A stretch of 64,000 nucleotides of DNA from Hoeflea_A sp965228785 (GCA_965228785.1 CBDDIF010000002.1:3348001-3412000), one strand, 5' to 3'; shown: positions 8,563-17,923, counted from the stretch's first letter. Numbers and translations: made by a program. The notes: a model not told the origin generated them from the letters alone.

Positions 8563-9750
8563 TCAGGCTGCCAGTTTGGCACGTTCCTGCAGAGCCGCTT
8601 CCGGCGGCGCCGCACTGGTAACGCCCATTTCCGCCAACGAATGTTTAGCCGCAGCCACGACCTGCCGCATGACATGCTCGTCCATCTGTCCGATGCAGCC
8701 CACGCGAAAACTGTCGACCACCGTCAACTTGCCGGGATAGATGATGAACCCCTTGTCCTTCATCAGGTCATAGAAACGGTCGAAACGAAAATTCGGATCG
8801 TCCGGGCAGAAGAAGGTGACGATTATCGGCGACAGCCAGCGATCGTCCAGCAGCGTCTCGAAACCAAGATCGCGCATGCCTGCAACCATGACGTCGCGGT
8901 TGCGGGTGTAGCGGCCGCCGCGTCCGGCGACACCACCTTCCACTTCATGGGCGTCGAGCGCCGCAAGAAAAGCGGCCACCGCGTGGGTCGGCGGCGTGAA
9001 CCGCCACTGCCCGCTCTTGTTCATATGCGCCCATTGGGCATGCACATCGAGGCTCAGCGACGGACAATTGCCGGCCGCCTCATCCAGTGCGGTCTTGCGC
9101 GCGAGAATGAAGCCGAAACCAGGCACGCCTTCGATGCATTTGTTGGCTGACGAAACCATGGCTTCATAGGTGATCTGCGATGGCGGCAGAGGAAGAGCAC
9201 CAAATGCTGACATTGAATCGACCAGCAGTTTGCGGCCTCCGGCACTGGTCGCTTCGGCAATTTCCTCGATCGGATTGAGGATACCGGAGCTGGTTTCACA
9301 GTGGATGGCGACCACGTGCGTGATGGCGGGATCGTCGACCAGAATGGCCGCAACCTCGTCGCCACGGGGTGGAAGGTAGTCGCCCTTGTCGAGCACCGCA
9401 TGGGCACGACCCAAATAATCGAGCGTCTGTACCGCCCGCTGACCGTACGCGCCATTGGCCAGCACCAACGCCTTGCCGTCCTTCGGAATGAAGGAACTCA
9501 GCATCGCCTCAACAGCGAACGTTCCGGATCCCTGCATCGGCACGCAATCGAACGCTTCACCGCCGTCACCCAATAGCGCTATTAGCCGGCTACGCATATT
9601 CGCGGTCATGGCGCGAAAATCGCCGTCCCAGCTGCCCCAATCGCGCAGCATCGCCTGCTTGACTTCGTAGGAGGTGGTCAGCGGCCCCGGTGTCAGCAGA
9701 TAAGGCTCTCCGAGGTGCGGCGGCGCAATGGGTTTCGGGGAACGGTCCAC
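8563..9750 (-). CDS. phnW: 2-aminoethylphosphonate:pyruvate transaminase
   Basis: About 395 residues, PLP class V fold. The start region EPYLLTPGPLTTSYEVKQAM is typical of PhnW; the cofactor Asp is in VDSMSAFGALPL and the Schiff-base Lys in VSSANKCIEGVPGFGF. It moves the amino group of AEP to pyruvate, giving phosphonoacetaldehyde and alanine, so nitrogen is recovered as alanine. I chose the GTG at 9750, which has GGAGAC seven bases upstream; an ATG at 9777 in the same frame has no clear ribosome site. It is the first gene of the minus-strand operon and is divergent from the LysR regulator. Confidence 0.93.
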   Translation of the reverse strand: MDRSPKPIAPPHLGEPYLLTPGPLTTSYEVKQAMLRDWGSWDGDFRAMTANMRSRLIALLGDGGEAFDCVPMQGSGTFAVEAMLSSFIPKDGKALVLANGAYGQRAVQTLDYLGRAHAVLDKGDYLPPRGDEVAAILVDDPAITHVVAIHCETSSGILNPIEEIAEATSAGGRKLLVDSMSAFGALPLPPSQITYEAMVSSANKCIEGVPGFGFILARKTALDEAAGNCPSLSLDVHAQWAHMNKSGQWRFTPPTHAVAAFLAALDAHEVEGGVAGRGGRYTRNRDVMVAGMRDLGFETLLDDRWLSPIIVTFFCPDDPNFRFDRFYDLMKDKGFIIYPGKLTVVDSFRVGCIGQMDEHVMRQVVAAAKHSLAEMGVTSAAPPEAALQERAKLAA

Positions 9751-9863
9751 GGTACGTCTCCAAGTTTGACGGTCCATCTTTTAACCGTGGCGCCGCATAT
9801 GTAAAATTGTTAATGAGGATAATTCTATAGGGTAGGCTTATAGATAGAAACGATGGGGCAACC
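9751..9863. promoter_or_regulatory. Divergent promoter region between phnW and its LysR regulator
   Basis: A 113-bp gap between divergent phnW and the LysR gene, AT-rich in its middle (about 9795-9845). Around 9810-9822 the bases GTTAATGAGGATAA form a partial dyad with the T...A ends expected of LysR sites. This is the natural place for the regulator to act on the operon and on itself; the exact site cannot be fixed by eye. Confidence 0.4.
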
Positions 9864-10727
9864 ATGCGTTACAGTCAACTCAAGGCCTTTCATTGCGTGG
9901 CCCTCTACGGCGGCTTTTCCCGCGCGGCGGAGGCCATCTTCCAGACCCAGCCGGCCTTGTCGGAACAGGTGCGTCGGCTCGAGCAGGACTATGACGTGTT
10001 GCTGTTTCATCGGGAGCGCAAGCGGGTTCGCCTGACGGAAGCGGGAAAGAACCTGTTTGTCCTCACCAAGCGTTACTTCGAGGTCGAGCAGCACATCGAG
10101 GAATATCTCTCCGAAACGCGCTCGGCCGTCGACGGCACGCTGCGGATCATCGCCGATTCAGCACACCATATCACCGGAACACTTAGCCGGTTCAGGGCCA
10201 GTCATCCCAAAGTTTTCGTGTCGGTGCGCACCGGCAACACCGACGAAGTCATGAGTGAGCTGCGGGCCTACAATGCGGAAATCGGCGTGGTCGGCAGCAT
10301 GGATCCTGGCGGCGAGTTCGAAACGCTCGACCTCGGATCGACACCGATCATCGCCTTTGCCGCCAAGGGCTATCTCCCGAAGGGCACGGATACGATGAGC
10401 CTGGGCGAGCTCGCCGAACGACCGCTGGTGTTTCGCGAAAAGGGCTCCAAGACCCGGCAGAAGCTGGAAGAAGAAGCCGCCCGCCAGAAGGTCGATCTCA
10501 GACCGGCGATCGAAGTCGAGGGCCGCGAAGCCATGCGCGAGGTCGTGGCCTCCGGCAACGGTATCGGCTTCGTCTCGGAAGCCGAGTTCGGCAACGACAA
10601 GCGCCTGGCAAAGATCCGCATCCGCGACGCCGACCTGCAAATGAGCGAAACGCTCGTCTACATGTCAGCCCGCCGCTACGTGCGCATCATTCGAACGTTC
10701 ATGGGGTTTGTCGGGGAGACTGTTTAG
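9864..10727 (+). CDS. LysR-family regulator of aminoethylphosphonate use
   Basis: 287 residues. The N-terminal helix-turn-helix reads LKAFHCVALYGGFSRAAEAI, then QTQPALSEQVRRLEQDYDVL, followed by a LysR co-inducer domain (about residues 90-285). It is divergent from phnW, the usual place of the LysR protein tied to aminoethylphosphonate breakdown. It probably senses AEP or a breakdown product and activates phnW-phnA-phnY-pbfA, and perhaps the ABC transporter at 18.7-23 kb. GGGG lies a few bases before the ATG. Confidence 0.88.
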   Translation: MRYSQLKAFHCVALYGGFSRAAEAIFQTQPALSEQVRRLEQDYDVLLFHRERKRVRLTEAGKNLFVLTKRYFEVEQHIEEYLSETRSAVDGTLRIIADSAHHITGTLSRFRASHPKVFVSVRTGNTDEVMSELRAYNAEIGVVGSMDPGGEFETLDLGSTPIIAFAAKGYLPKGTDTMSLGELAERPLVFREKGSKTRQKLEEEAARQKVDLRPAIEVEGREAMREVVASGNGIGFVSEAEFGNDKRLAKIRIRDADLQMSETLVYMSARRYVRIIRTFMGFVGETV

Positions 10728-10944
10728 GTCCGTCCAGACTAACGACGAATGGCGAACAAACCTGCCGGCTACCGATTGTCGCTGGTCGCGTCCTGAACTA
10801 CGGCCGATGATGGGTTAAATTTTCAATAGACTTACGAACCCCAAGAGATAAGATTTTCTGGCTCTGGCCGATTGCTACAAGTGCAAATGGCATTCGAGCG
10901 CTGTCTACTGGGGAGGCATCAATACTCATCGGGGGAGCGACATA

Positions 10945-12057
10945 ATGAACTGCAAATCGATATTTACATTGATATTTGGCGTGGCAACCTTCGTCGCGCC
11001 GGGAATTGCACAGGCCGACATCGTCGTGGGCATAGCCGGTCCCCTTACCGGCGGAATTGCATTGAGTGGTGAGCAGCAAGACCTTGGGGCGCAAAGAGCT
11101 ATCGCCGATTTGAACGAGGCAGGCGGGGTCCTGGGCGAGGAGATAAGCTTTATCTCGGTCGATGATGCCTGCGATGTCGATCAGGCACTGGCCGTGGCCA
11201 AACGACATGTTGCAGCGAAAGTCGATGTCGTCATAGGCCACCTTTGCTCGCGGACCTCAATTGCCGCAAGCGAGATCTACGATGAAGCCGGTTTGATCAT
11301 GATATCTTCGGCATCGACCAATCCGGAAGTCACGGATCGCGGCCTTCCCATGGTATTCCGCACGGTTGGGCGGGACGATGATCAGGCGGGAGTTGCTGGT
11401 GCGCACATCCTGAAGCATTTTTCCGATCGGAAAATCGCGCTTTTGCACGATGGAAATACATATGGAAGGGGCCTCGTGGAGGGTGTCAAGGCAGAGCTCA
11501 ACGCCGGTGGCATGACCGAGGTGATGTTCGGGTCGATTGCACCGGAACAGGATAGTTACGCGTCCGTTGTCGACGAAGTGGCCGCCGCTGGTGCGGATCT
11601 GATCTATGCGGTTAGCAACACCGTTAGCGACGTGTCTCTGCTGACGCGTCAGTTGAAGGAGGTCATTCCGACGGCCGTTGTCATCTCCGCCGATGCCATA
11701 GCCAGTGACGGATTTCCGTTGCTTGCAGGCGATGCAGCGCACGGAACCTTGTTCACGTTCGGGCCGGATGCCCGCAAGGCGCCCGAAGCCGTCGATGTCG
11801 TGGCCAGATTTCGCGATGAGGAGGGCTACGAGCCGGACGGCTACACTCTGCTCGCTTATGCAGCCGTCCAGGCCTGGGCAGGCGCGGTTGAAAAGGCGGG
11901 ATCGACGTCGCCGACTGATGTTGCAAAGGAGTTGAAGGCGGGAACATTCGATACCGTTATCGGAAAAATCGGGTTCAACACAAAAGGCGATGTTACCGGC
12001 GTGGACAACTTCGTAATGTATGTCTGGGGCGAAGACGGCTATAGCGAGCTGCGTTAG
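10945..12057 (+). CDS. LivK-like periplasmic binding protein (type 1)
   Basis: 370 residues. A signal peptide spans about residues 1-24, with cleavage after GIAQA. The mature part begins DIVVGIAGPLTGGIALSGEQ, the usual opening of branched-chain amino acid binding proteins, and has the paired Cys of this family (DDACDVDQ and GHLCSRTS). No permease or ATPase lies nearby; instead a hybrid kinase starts 20 bp downstream. By analogy with TorT-TorS it may present a ligand to that kinase rather than feed a transporter. A strong GGGGGAG precedes the ATG. Confidence 0.85.
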   Translation: MNCKSIFTLIFGVATFVAPGIAQADIVVGIAGPLTGGIALSGEQQDLGAQRAIADLNEAGGVLGEEISFISVDDACDVDQALAVAKRHVAAKVDVVIGHLCSRTSIAASEIYDEAGLIMISSASTNPEVTDRGLPMVFRTVGRDDDQAGVAGAHILKHFSDRKIALLHDGNTYGRGLVEGVKAELNAGGMTEVMFGSIAPEQDSYASVVDEVAAAGADLIYAVSNTVSDVSLLTRQLKEVIPTAVVISADAIASDGFPLLAGDAAHGTLFTFGPDARKAPEAVDVVARFRDEEGYEPDGYTLLAYAAVQAWAGAVEKAGSTSPTDVAKELKAGTFDTVIGKIGFNTKGDVTGVDNFVMYVWGEDGYSELR

Positions 12058-12077
12058 ACGGACGCTCGGCGGCGGTC

Positions 12078-15000
12078 ATGGCGGCAACTGAACCAACGGT
12101 GGGGTCTGGAGCATTTCTCGGTTTTTGGTCGAGTGTGCGCACAAAGCTGATGGTCGCCTTCCTTGCCATCAGCGTGTTTGCCATCGCGGCGGCCGCCCTT
12201 GGTATGTGGTCGTTGGCTCGCGTCGATGCCTCGCTGCGCATTGTTACCGATGAGCGCGTCCCTGAAGCGCTCGCCCTCTCGGACGTTTCGGGTCGAACGC
12301 AACGGGTGCTGCGCGCCGCGCCTGAGTTGTTGATCGTCAGCGATGAGGATGCCCTCGCGCGGACGTCGGCGGTGGTTCTTGAGGAAGCCGATCAACTCAG
12401 GCGAATCATTCAACAAACCGGTGCTGTTGAACCCCAGGGCCTGGTCGAGCCGTTCTACTCCAACCTCCTGGCCCTGGAAGCCCTTGTCAAAGCGCGTCTG
12501 GAAACGTCGGGCGACCGAGAGGCCGTCAGCGGTCGGTTGAGGAAAGCAACGGATGTTGCGACGCGGTTGATCCTGCCAGCGGAGCGGATTCTTGGTGGCC
12601 AGCTGAGTGAGTGGAACACAAGCGATGCGCCGACCGCTGACGAGTTGACCAAGCGGCAGCGAGAATTGGCGCAGGACATCATCGGCATTCTTCCGCAGAT
12701 CGACCTGTTGACACGGATCGGCGATCTGAAAGCCGAGATTCAACGCGTCAGTGAAGCGACGACGGTGGAAGAAGTCGACGTGCTGGCCTTTGGCCTGCGT
12801 CGCGCCATCGACGAAGTCGAAGAGGGGGTTCAGGTGACCCCTGCTCGCGCGAGAAACAGGCTCGTGCGACAGGTTGCCATTGTCAAGGAACTGTCTGACG
12901 GAGAGAACGGGCTCGCTGCCCTGCGGAAGCGCGAGTTGGAGCTGATCGTGGAAGCGGAAGACTTGCTTAGCGCAAATGCCGATTTGTCAGCCGAACTCGT
13001 CAACAGCGTGGTTGCGCTTGTTGCGAGCGCCAAGGCCGACATCGATACGGCAAAATCGGACGCGACGGCGGTCAAGGAAAGGAACACCCAGATTCTCCAG
13101 GCCGTCAGTGTTGCCAGTGTCCTGTTCTCAATTCTGATCGGGTGGCTATATGTCAGCCGGAACCTGAGCCAGCGATTGGTCGCCTTGTCGCGCAGCATGC
13201 TTTCAATTGCACACGGCGACCTGAAAGTGGCGCTTCCGTCACCCCGGAACAACGACGAAATCAGTCAGATGGCTCACGCTCTGGAAGGATTCCGCGACAC
13301 GGCCGTCGAAGTTGAACAGTCGAACCTTCGGGAAATCTCGGAGGCGCGGCGGCGGTTGACCGACGCTATCGAGAGTATTTCCGAAGGCTTCGTTCTCTAT
13401 GATGCCGATGATCGTTTGGTCCTCAGCAACAAGACATACCTTTCGATGCTTGGGCCTGACCTGAAGGACCAGGTGCAATCCGGAGACAGCTTTGAATCCA
13501 TCATGCGCAGAACTGTTGAGAACGGTCTGGTTGCAGACGCGGTTGGCGGCGAGGAACAATGGCTTCGGGAGCGGTTGAGGAAATTCAAGAATCCGCGTGC
13601 CGATCAACTGCAGCACTACACGGATGGCAGATGGATCAAGATCAGTGAGTTCCGGACCGAGAACTCCGGCACGGTGGCCGTCTATAGCGACGTCACCGAA
13701 CTTCACGATGCGAAAAACCAGGCCGAAGCCGCCAGCGAGGCAAAATCAACCTTCCTGGCAACCATGAGCCATGAAATCCGCACGCCCATGAACGGCGTTA
13801 TCGGGATGTGCAATCTTCTGCTGGACACAAAGCTGAGTGACGAGCAGCGCGACTATTGCGAGACCATCAACTCTTCGGCCGACAGCCTTTTGACGATCAT
13901 CAACGACATCCTCGACTTTACCCGTGTCGAGGCCGGCAAGCTTGAACTTGAAGAGCGGCCATTCGATCTGAGAGAATGCGTCGAGGGGGCCGTCGATCTG
14001 GTCGCCTTTTTCGCGGCGAAAAAGGGCATCGAGCTTGCCTATGTCATCGACCATGGAACGCCCGAGCACCTGGTTGGTGACAGCACCAGGCTTCGCCAGG
14101 TTGTGCTGAACCTGCTGAACAATGCCGTGAAATTCACCAATGAGGGTGAAGTCATCCTGACCGTCAGCGGAAGGCCCGTGGACGGAACCGACATCGCCCG
14201 TCTTCAATTCTCGGTTCGAGACACCGGCATTGGCATCCCTGAAGATCGCATGAACCGGTTGTTTCAGACATTCAGTCAGGTCGATTCCTCCACGACGCGT
14301 CGCTACGGTGGCACCGGGCTCGGATTGGTCATCAGTCAACGGCTCGTTGCCTTGATGGGTTCCGAGATCGAAGTCGAAAGCCGCGAAGGGCACGGCAGCG
14401 AATTTCGGTTCCCGCTCGAATTGAAGATGAGCGAAGAAGCCGTTGGCAGGGAGCCACGTGGCGACATTCAGGATTGCCTCGGACGCAGCGTGTTGCTGGT
14501 TGACGACAACGCCACCAACCTGCAGATCCTGACGAAACAGACAGAGGCCTGGGGCATGCTGTCCTCGGCGACACGCTCGCCCGAAACGGCTTTGGATTGG
14601 ATCAAGCAGGGTCGGGAATTCGACCTGGTGATCACGGACATGAACATGCCCGAGATCGATGGCGTCATGCTGGCGAAAGGCATTCAGGAAAAAGCCTCGA
14701 ACAAAACGGTGCCCATTATCTTGCTGAGTTCGCTTGGCGGGCTGGGTGCGACCGAGGGTGACCGACTCATCTTCTCTGCGACACTTTCAAAACCGGTCAA
14801 GCCGTCTTCGCTCCTGAATTCGATCCTGTCGGCGCTCCAGTCCGATAGAGTTCGCGTGACGCAGACGGTCGATCCCAAGGACGATACGTTTGACCGGGGA
14901 ATGGCTGACCGGCTGCCGCTGCGCATCCTTGCCGTCGACGATCATCCAACAAATGTGAAGCTCATATTGTTGATACTCGAACGGCTGGGCTATGCCGCGG

Positions 15001-15704
15001 ACATCGCAAACAACGGACGCGAAGCCTTGGAGGCACTGAACAAAGCCGAGTATGATCTGGTGCTCATGGATATTGAGATGCCCGAAATGGACGGTATTGC
15101 GGCAACCCAGGCCATCCGCTCGAAATGGGGTACGGACAGACCGAAGATAATAGCGATGACGGCGAACGCGATCACCGGCGACCGTGACCGATATCTTGCC
15201 CAGGGGATGAACGAGTACGTTTCCAAGCCGATCGCCGTGCCAGCCCTGCAGGCTGCCATTGAGAACTGCTTCGACGGGAGTTCGGTCGCCGAGATGCCGG
15301 CCCCTACAGATGCAGATTCGCGCGAGCAAGCGGTTGCAGACACGGGTGATAAGCAAAGTACATTTGACCCGTCAGCGCTTCACACGCTTTCGGAATTGGT
15401 TGGAGATGATCGTGAAGCGTTGGGCGCCATCACCGACAGTTTCTTCGAAGAATCTCCTCGGCTGATCGAAGACCTGAAAACCGCGGCCAATGACGGGGAC
15501 GCTGTCCTGGCGCGCCGGGCTTCGCATACTTTGAAATCAAGCGCGCGTGATTTCGGCGCGATGCGGCTCGCCGAAATCTGCGAAGAAATCGAAGGGCGCG
15601 CCAGCGATGACGATATTCAGGGCCTGGGCGACCGCCTGGCCGAGATCAGAAGCGAATTCGCTGACGCATCAACAGCAATCAGAAGCCACGAACTGTTGGC
15701 CTAG
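12078..15704 (+). CDS. TorS-like hybrid sensor histidine kinase with two receivers and an HPt domain
   Basis: 1208 residues. TM1 is at about 25-48 and TM2 at about 335-357; between them lies a long, mostly helical periplasmic sensor of some 285 residues, as in TorS. Then come HAMP (about 358-415), PAS (about 425-540, ISEGFVLYDADDRLVLSN), HisKA with His565 in TMSHEIRTPMNG, HATPase (LLNNAVKFT, DTGIGI, GGTGLGL), receiver 1 (about 805-920, Asp about 854), receiver 2 (about 945-1060, Asp in LVLMDIEMPEMDG) and HPt with His1151 in ASHTLKSSARDFGA. All phosphotransfer residues are present. It is probably co-transcribed with the upstream binding protein. Confidence 0.92.
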   Translation: MAATEPTVGSGAFLGFWSSVRTKLMVAFLAISVFAIAAAALGMWSLARVDASLRIVTDERVPEALALSDVSGRTQRVLRAAPELLIVSDEDALARTSAVVLEEADQLRRIIQQTGAVEPQGLVEPFYSNLLALEALVKARLETSGDREAVSGRLRKATDVATRLILPAERILGGQLSEWNTSDAPTADELTKRQRELAQDIIGILPQIDLLTRIGDLKAEIQRVSEATTVEEVDVLAFGLRRAIDEVEEGVQVTPARARNRLVRQVAIVKELSDGENGLAALRKRELELIVEAEDLLSANADLSAELVNSVVALVASAKADIDTAKSDATAVKERNTQILQAVSVASVLFSILIGWLYVSRNLSQRLVALSRSMLSIAHGDLKVALPSPRNNDEISQMAHALEGFRDTAVEVEQSNLREISEARRRLTDAIESISEGFVLYDADDRLVLSNKTYLSMLGPDLKDQVQSGDSFESIMRRTVENGLVADAVGGEEQWLRERLRKFKNPRADQLQHYTDGRWIKISEFRTENSGTVAVYSDVTELHDAKNQAEAASEAKSTFLATMSHEIRTPMNGVIGMCNLLLDTKLSDEQRDYCETINSSADSLLTIINDILDFTRVEAGKLELEERPFDLRECVEGAVDLVAFFAAKKGIELAYVIDHGTPEHLVGDSTRLRQVVLNLLNNAVKFTNEGEVILTVSGRPVDGTDIARLQFSVRDTGIGIPEDRMNRLFQTFSQVDSSTTRRYGGTGLGLVISQRLVALMGSEIEVESREGHGSEFRFPLELKMSEEAVGREPRGDIQDCLGRSVLLVDDNATNLQILTKQTEAWGMLSSATRSPETALDWIKQGREFDLVITDMNMPEIDGVMLAKGIQEKASNKTVPIILLSSLGGLGATEGDRLIFSATLSKPVKPSSLLNSILSALQSDRVRVTQTVDPKDDTFDRGMADRLPLRILAVDDHPTNVKLILLILERLGYAADIANNGREALEALNKAEYDLVLMDIEMPEMDGIAATQAIRSKWGTDRPKIIAMTANAITGDRDRYLAQGMNEYVSKPIAVPALQAAIENCFDGSSVAEMPAPTDADSREQAVADTGDKQSTFDPSALHTLSELVGDDREALGAITDSFFEESPRLIEDLKTAANDGDAVLARRASHTLKSSARDFGAMRLAEICEEIEGRASDDDIQGLGDRLAEIRSEFADASTAIRSHELLA

Positions 15705-15740
15705 AGCCTATGATGGTTAGATTGAACCATCATAGGTTCT
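15702..15740. repeat. Short palindromic repeat starting on the kinase stop codon
   Basis: A hairpin with arms AGCCTATGATGGTT (15705-15718) and AACCATCATAGGTT (15725-15738) and a 6-bp loop, flanked by TA on each side. The left TA belongs to the TAG stop of the hybrid kinase. Its first half matches, with two changes, the terminal repeat of the larger element at 43.1 kb. It may also serve as a weak transcription stop ahead of the receiver gene. Confidence 0.75.
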
Positions 15741-15763
15741 ATTAGAGCAGAGGACCAAACTGA

Positions 15764-16129
15764 ATGTCGGGAAAAACCGTTCTCGTTGTTGACGACGCAA
15801 TGACTGACCGGCTGAAGATGTCGCTGGCCCTGAAAAAACTTGGTCACACGGTCATTGAGGCCAAGGGCGGCGAAGAGGCGTTGAAGATAATCGAGGAAAG
15901 CGCCGTCGATCTGATCTTTTTAGACATGATCATGCCGGATGTGGATGGCCTCGAAACACTTGAGCGGCTCAAGGCGATGCAAGGTGCAGCCAGTCCGCCG
16001 GTTGTCGTGGTGTCATCGATCAAGAATGAGGACGTTGTGCAGCGCGCGTTGTCGCTGGGCGCCGTAGCTCGCCTGGGCAAGCCATTCAGCGCCGACGATC
16101 TCACCACAACTCTCGAGCAAGCAAACTAG
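15764..16129 (+). CDS. Single-domain response regulator
   Basis: 121 residues, a receiver domain alone. It shows VLVVDDAMTDRLKM at the acidic pocket, phospho-acceptor Asp54 in LIFLDMIMPDVDG, the switch Ser in VVVSSIKNED and the conserved Lys in RLGKPFSADDL. There is no output domain, so it acts by protein contact or as a phosphate shuttle. It follows the hybrid kinase by 59 bp, a gap holding the palindromic repeat. Its sequence is visibly close to the receiver half of the convergent receiver-EamA protein, which suggests a duplication and a shared kinase. Confidence 0.9.
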   Translation: MSGKTVLVVDDAMTDRLKMSLALKKLGHTVIEAKGGEEALKIIEESAVDLIFLDMIMPDVDGLETLERLKAMQGAASPPVVVVSSIKNEDVVQRALSLGAVARLGKPFSADDLTTTLEQAN

Positions 16130-16145
16130 ACTGCTAATAGTCTAG
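16126..16145. terminator. Palindrome holding both stop codons of two convergent genes
   Basis: Arms CTAGACT (16126-16132) and AGTCTAG (16139-16145) with a 6-bp loop. The TAG stop of the plus-strand receiver lies in the left arm and the TAG stop of the minus-strand receiver-EamA gene in the right arm. It could work as a short two-way terminator, though no T-run follows. Confidence 0.5.
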
Positions 16146-17683
16146 ATCGCTAAGTCGGTGTCCTGCCGGTCGCCTGACGTCTCAGGTCGAACCATATCGT
16201 CGGCTTCGCGCGGCCGCACCAGCACCATGCCGGTCAACATGCAGGCCAGAGCCAGCCAGATCCACCGACTGGCTGTTTCATCCAGCAGGACCAGGCTCCA
16301 CAACACGCCCATGATCGTTGTGACGTAGCCATACTGACTGGCAAATATTGTGCCGGTTTTGCGGATGGCAATGGCAAACAACCAGGTTGCAATGCCTGAT
16401 ATTACTCCAATCGCAGCAATCAGTGTTATCCGTGTCTGGTCAAGTTCACTAGGCATGATCGTCGCATCCAACAGGAACGCGCCGGCCCAAGCCCAGATCG
16501 CCGAACCCAGCATCGCAAAGAAAACGATCTCGAAGGCACTGGATTTCGGGTTGGGCAGGGCAGCATATATGATCCCTTCAAGTGCGAAACTGAGCGGTGC
16601 CATCATCGCCACGAAAATCCAGAACAACGCAAAACTCGCCGCGCCGCCGGACGTTGGAATCACGGCAATGCCAACCGCCGTCAACCCCAGCGCAAGACCC
16701 ATAAGGCGCCTTACTCGAGGGCGCTCCAATCCAAGCAAGGTTGTTATAAGAAACACGATCAGCGATTGCATGGCCAACGTGATCGACATGACCACGGCCG
16801 GAATATGCTCGGAGGCGTAGAACAGGGCGATCTGCGGGAAGGCTCCAGAGAATGGGCCGACGATCAGTGCAAACCTGATCTTCGTCCACGAAAATTGGGG
16901 GAGCTGCCCCGAAAACAGCATCCCGATCAGACCGACGGCCATTGTCACAACAGCCACCCAGGCGGTCATTCCCACCGGGTTGTTGGTATCGGCAACCACC
17001 AGGATTTTGGCAAGCGCGGGGTATAGCCCTGTCATGACGCCAATGACAATGAGCAAAAAGCCGCCGCGAAGCAGGTCGATCTGGCGGCGAAAGGCAACCT
17101 CGCGACGGTAAACGTCGCTGGCCATCTCGCCGAATACGCGGGCAAGCTCACCAAGCGAGTCCTTCCGCTGTAGAACGGGCCCAAGCGACAATCGTTCCGG
17201 ATTGAAGCCGGATTCGCGAACCACTCGCGCGGCATCCGTCATGCGCGCCACGTCGCGCAGGTAGGCCAGTTCGAGATCCCGCAGCCGTTTCTTTTCCAGA
17301 CTGGACTCGACCCGCGCCTTCAGAAGTTTGGGATCGACATCCTTGGGCAGAAAGTCGACCGCGCCGAGATCGATGGCCTTGACCACACCACCCATGTCAT
17401 CGACCGACGAAATGACCAACACCGGGATCTCGGAGTGATTTTCGGACTTCTGCATTTCGCGCAGAACTTCGTAGCCGTCCATATCAGGCATGATGATGTC
17501 TAGGAGAACCAGATGAATCTCCTGCTCATCCAGCATCCGCATGGCGCTCACGCCACCGTCGGCCTCCAGCACGTTGTGCCCCAAGTGGCGAACGGCGGCC
17601 GCCAGCTTGAGACGGCTTGTCGGACTGTCATCGACGACTAGGACATTATTGTCTGGAATTGACGTCTTCCCCCGGAACCACAT
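16142..17683 (-). CDS. Receiver domain fused to an EamA/DMT-superfamily transporter
   Basis: 513 residues. Residues 12-130 are a CheY-like receiver: Asp18-Asp19 in LVVDDSPTSRLKL, acceptor Asp62 in LVLLDIIMPDMDGYE, Lys in DFLPKDVDP. Residues 130-205 form a charged, probably coiled-coil linker. Residues 205-490 hold about ten membrane helices in two EamA-like halves (from GGFLLIVIGVMTGLYPALAK to WIWLALACMLTGMVLV). A phosphorylatable domain on a drug/metabolite-type exporter is unusual; transport may be gated by phosphorylation. It converges with the single receiver and is probably served by the same kinase. The substrate is unknown. Confidence 0.9.
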   Translation of the reverse strand: MWFRGKTSIPDNNVLVVDDSPTSRLKLAAAVRHLGHNVLEADGGVSAMRMLDEQEIHLVLLDIIMPDMDGYEVLREMQKSENHSEIPVLVISSVDDMGGVVKAIDLGAVDFLPKDVDPKLLKARVESSLEKKRLRDLELAYLRDVARMTDAARVVRESGFNPERLSLGPVLQRKDSLGELARVFGEMASDVYRREVAFRRQIDLLRGGFLLIVIGVMTGLYPALAKILVVADTNNPVGMTAWVAVVTMAVGLIGMLFSGQLPQFSWTKIRFALIVGPFSGAFPQIALFYASEHIPAVVMSITLAMQSLIVFLITTLLGLERPRVRRLMGLALGLTAVGIAVIPTSGGAASFALFWIFVAMMAPLSFALEGIIYAALPNPKSSAFEIVFFAMLGSAIWAWAGAFLLDATIMPSELDQTRITLIAAIGVISGIATWLFAIAIRKTGTIFASQYGYVTTIMGVLWSLVLLDETASRWIWLALACMLTGMVLVRPREADDMVRPETSGDRQDTDLAI

Positions 17684-17923
17684 GTTTTTCCCGTAAACTT
17701 AATGCCGCCGGGGAACGAGTGTAAAGATTCCGTGCTCGTCTTTTTGTCTGCGTTTGACAGCTCACGGTTCGTTTGCGCACTTCGCATCACGGGCGAGCGA
17801 GTGGATGGTATGGATGGCAAAGTCGATGCCCTGCCGTTGCAACGAAATTCTGCGAAGTTCCGAAAAATGACACAAAGTTGAGATTGACTTGGTCCCGAAA
17901 ACCGAAGCTGTTTTTCGTGAACA

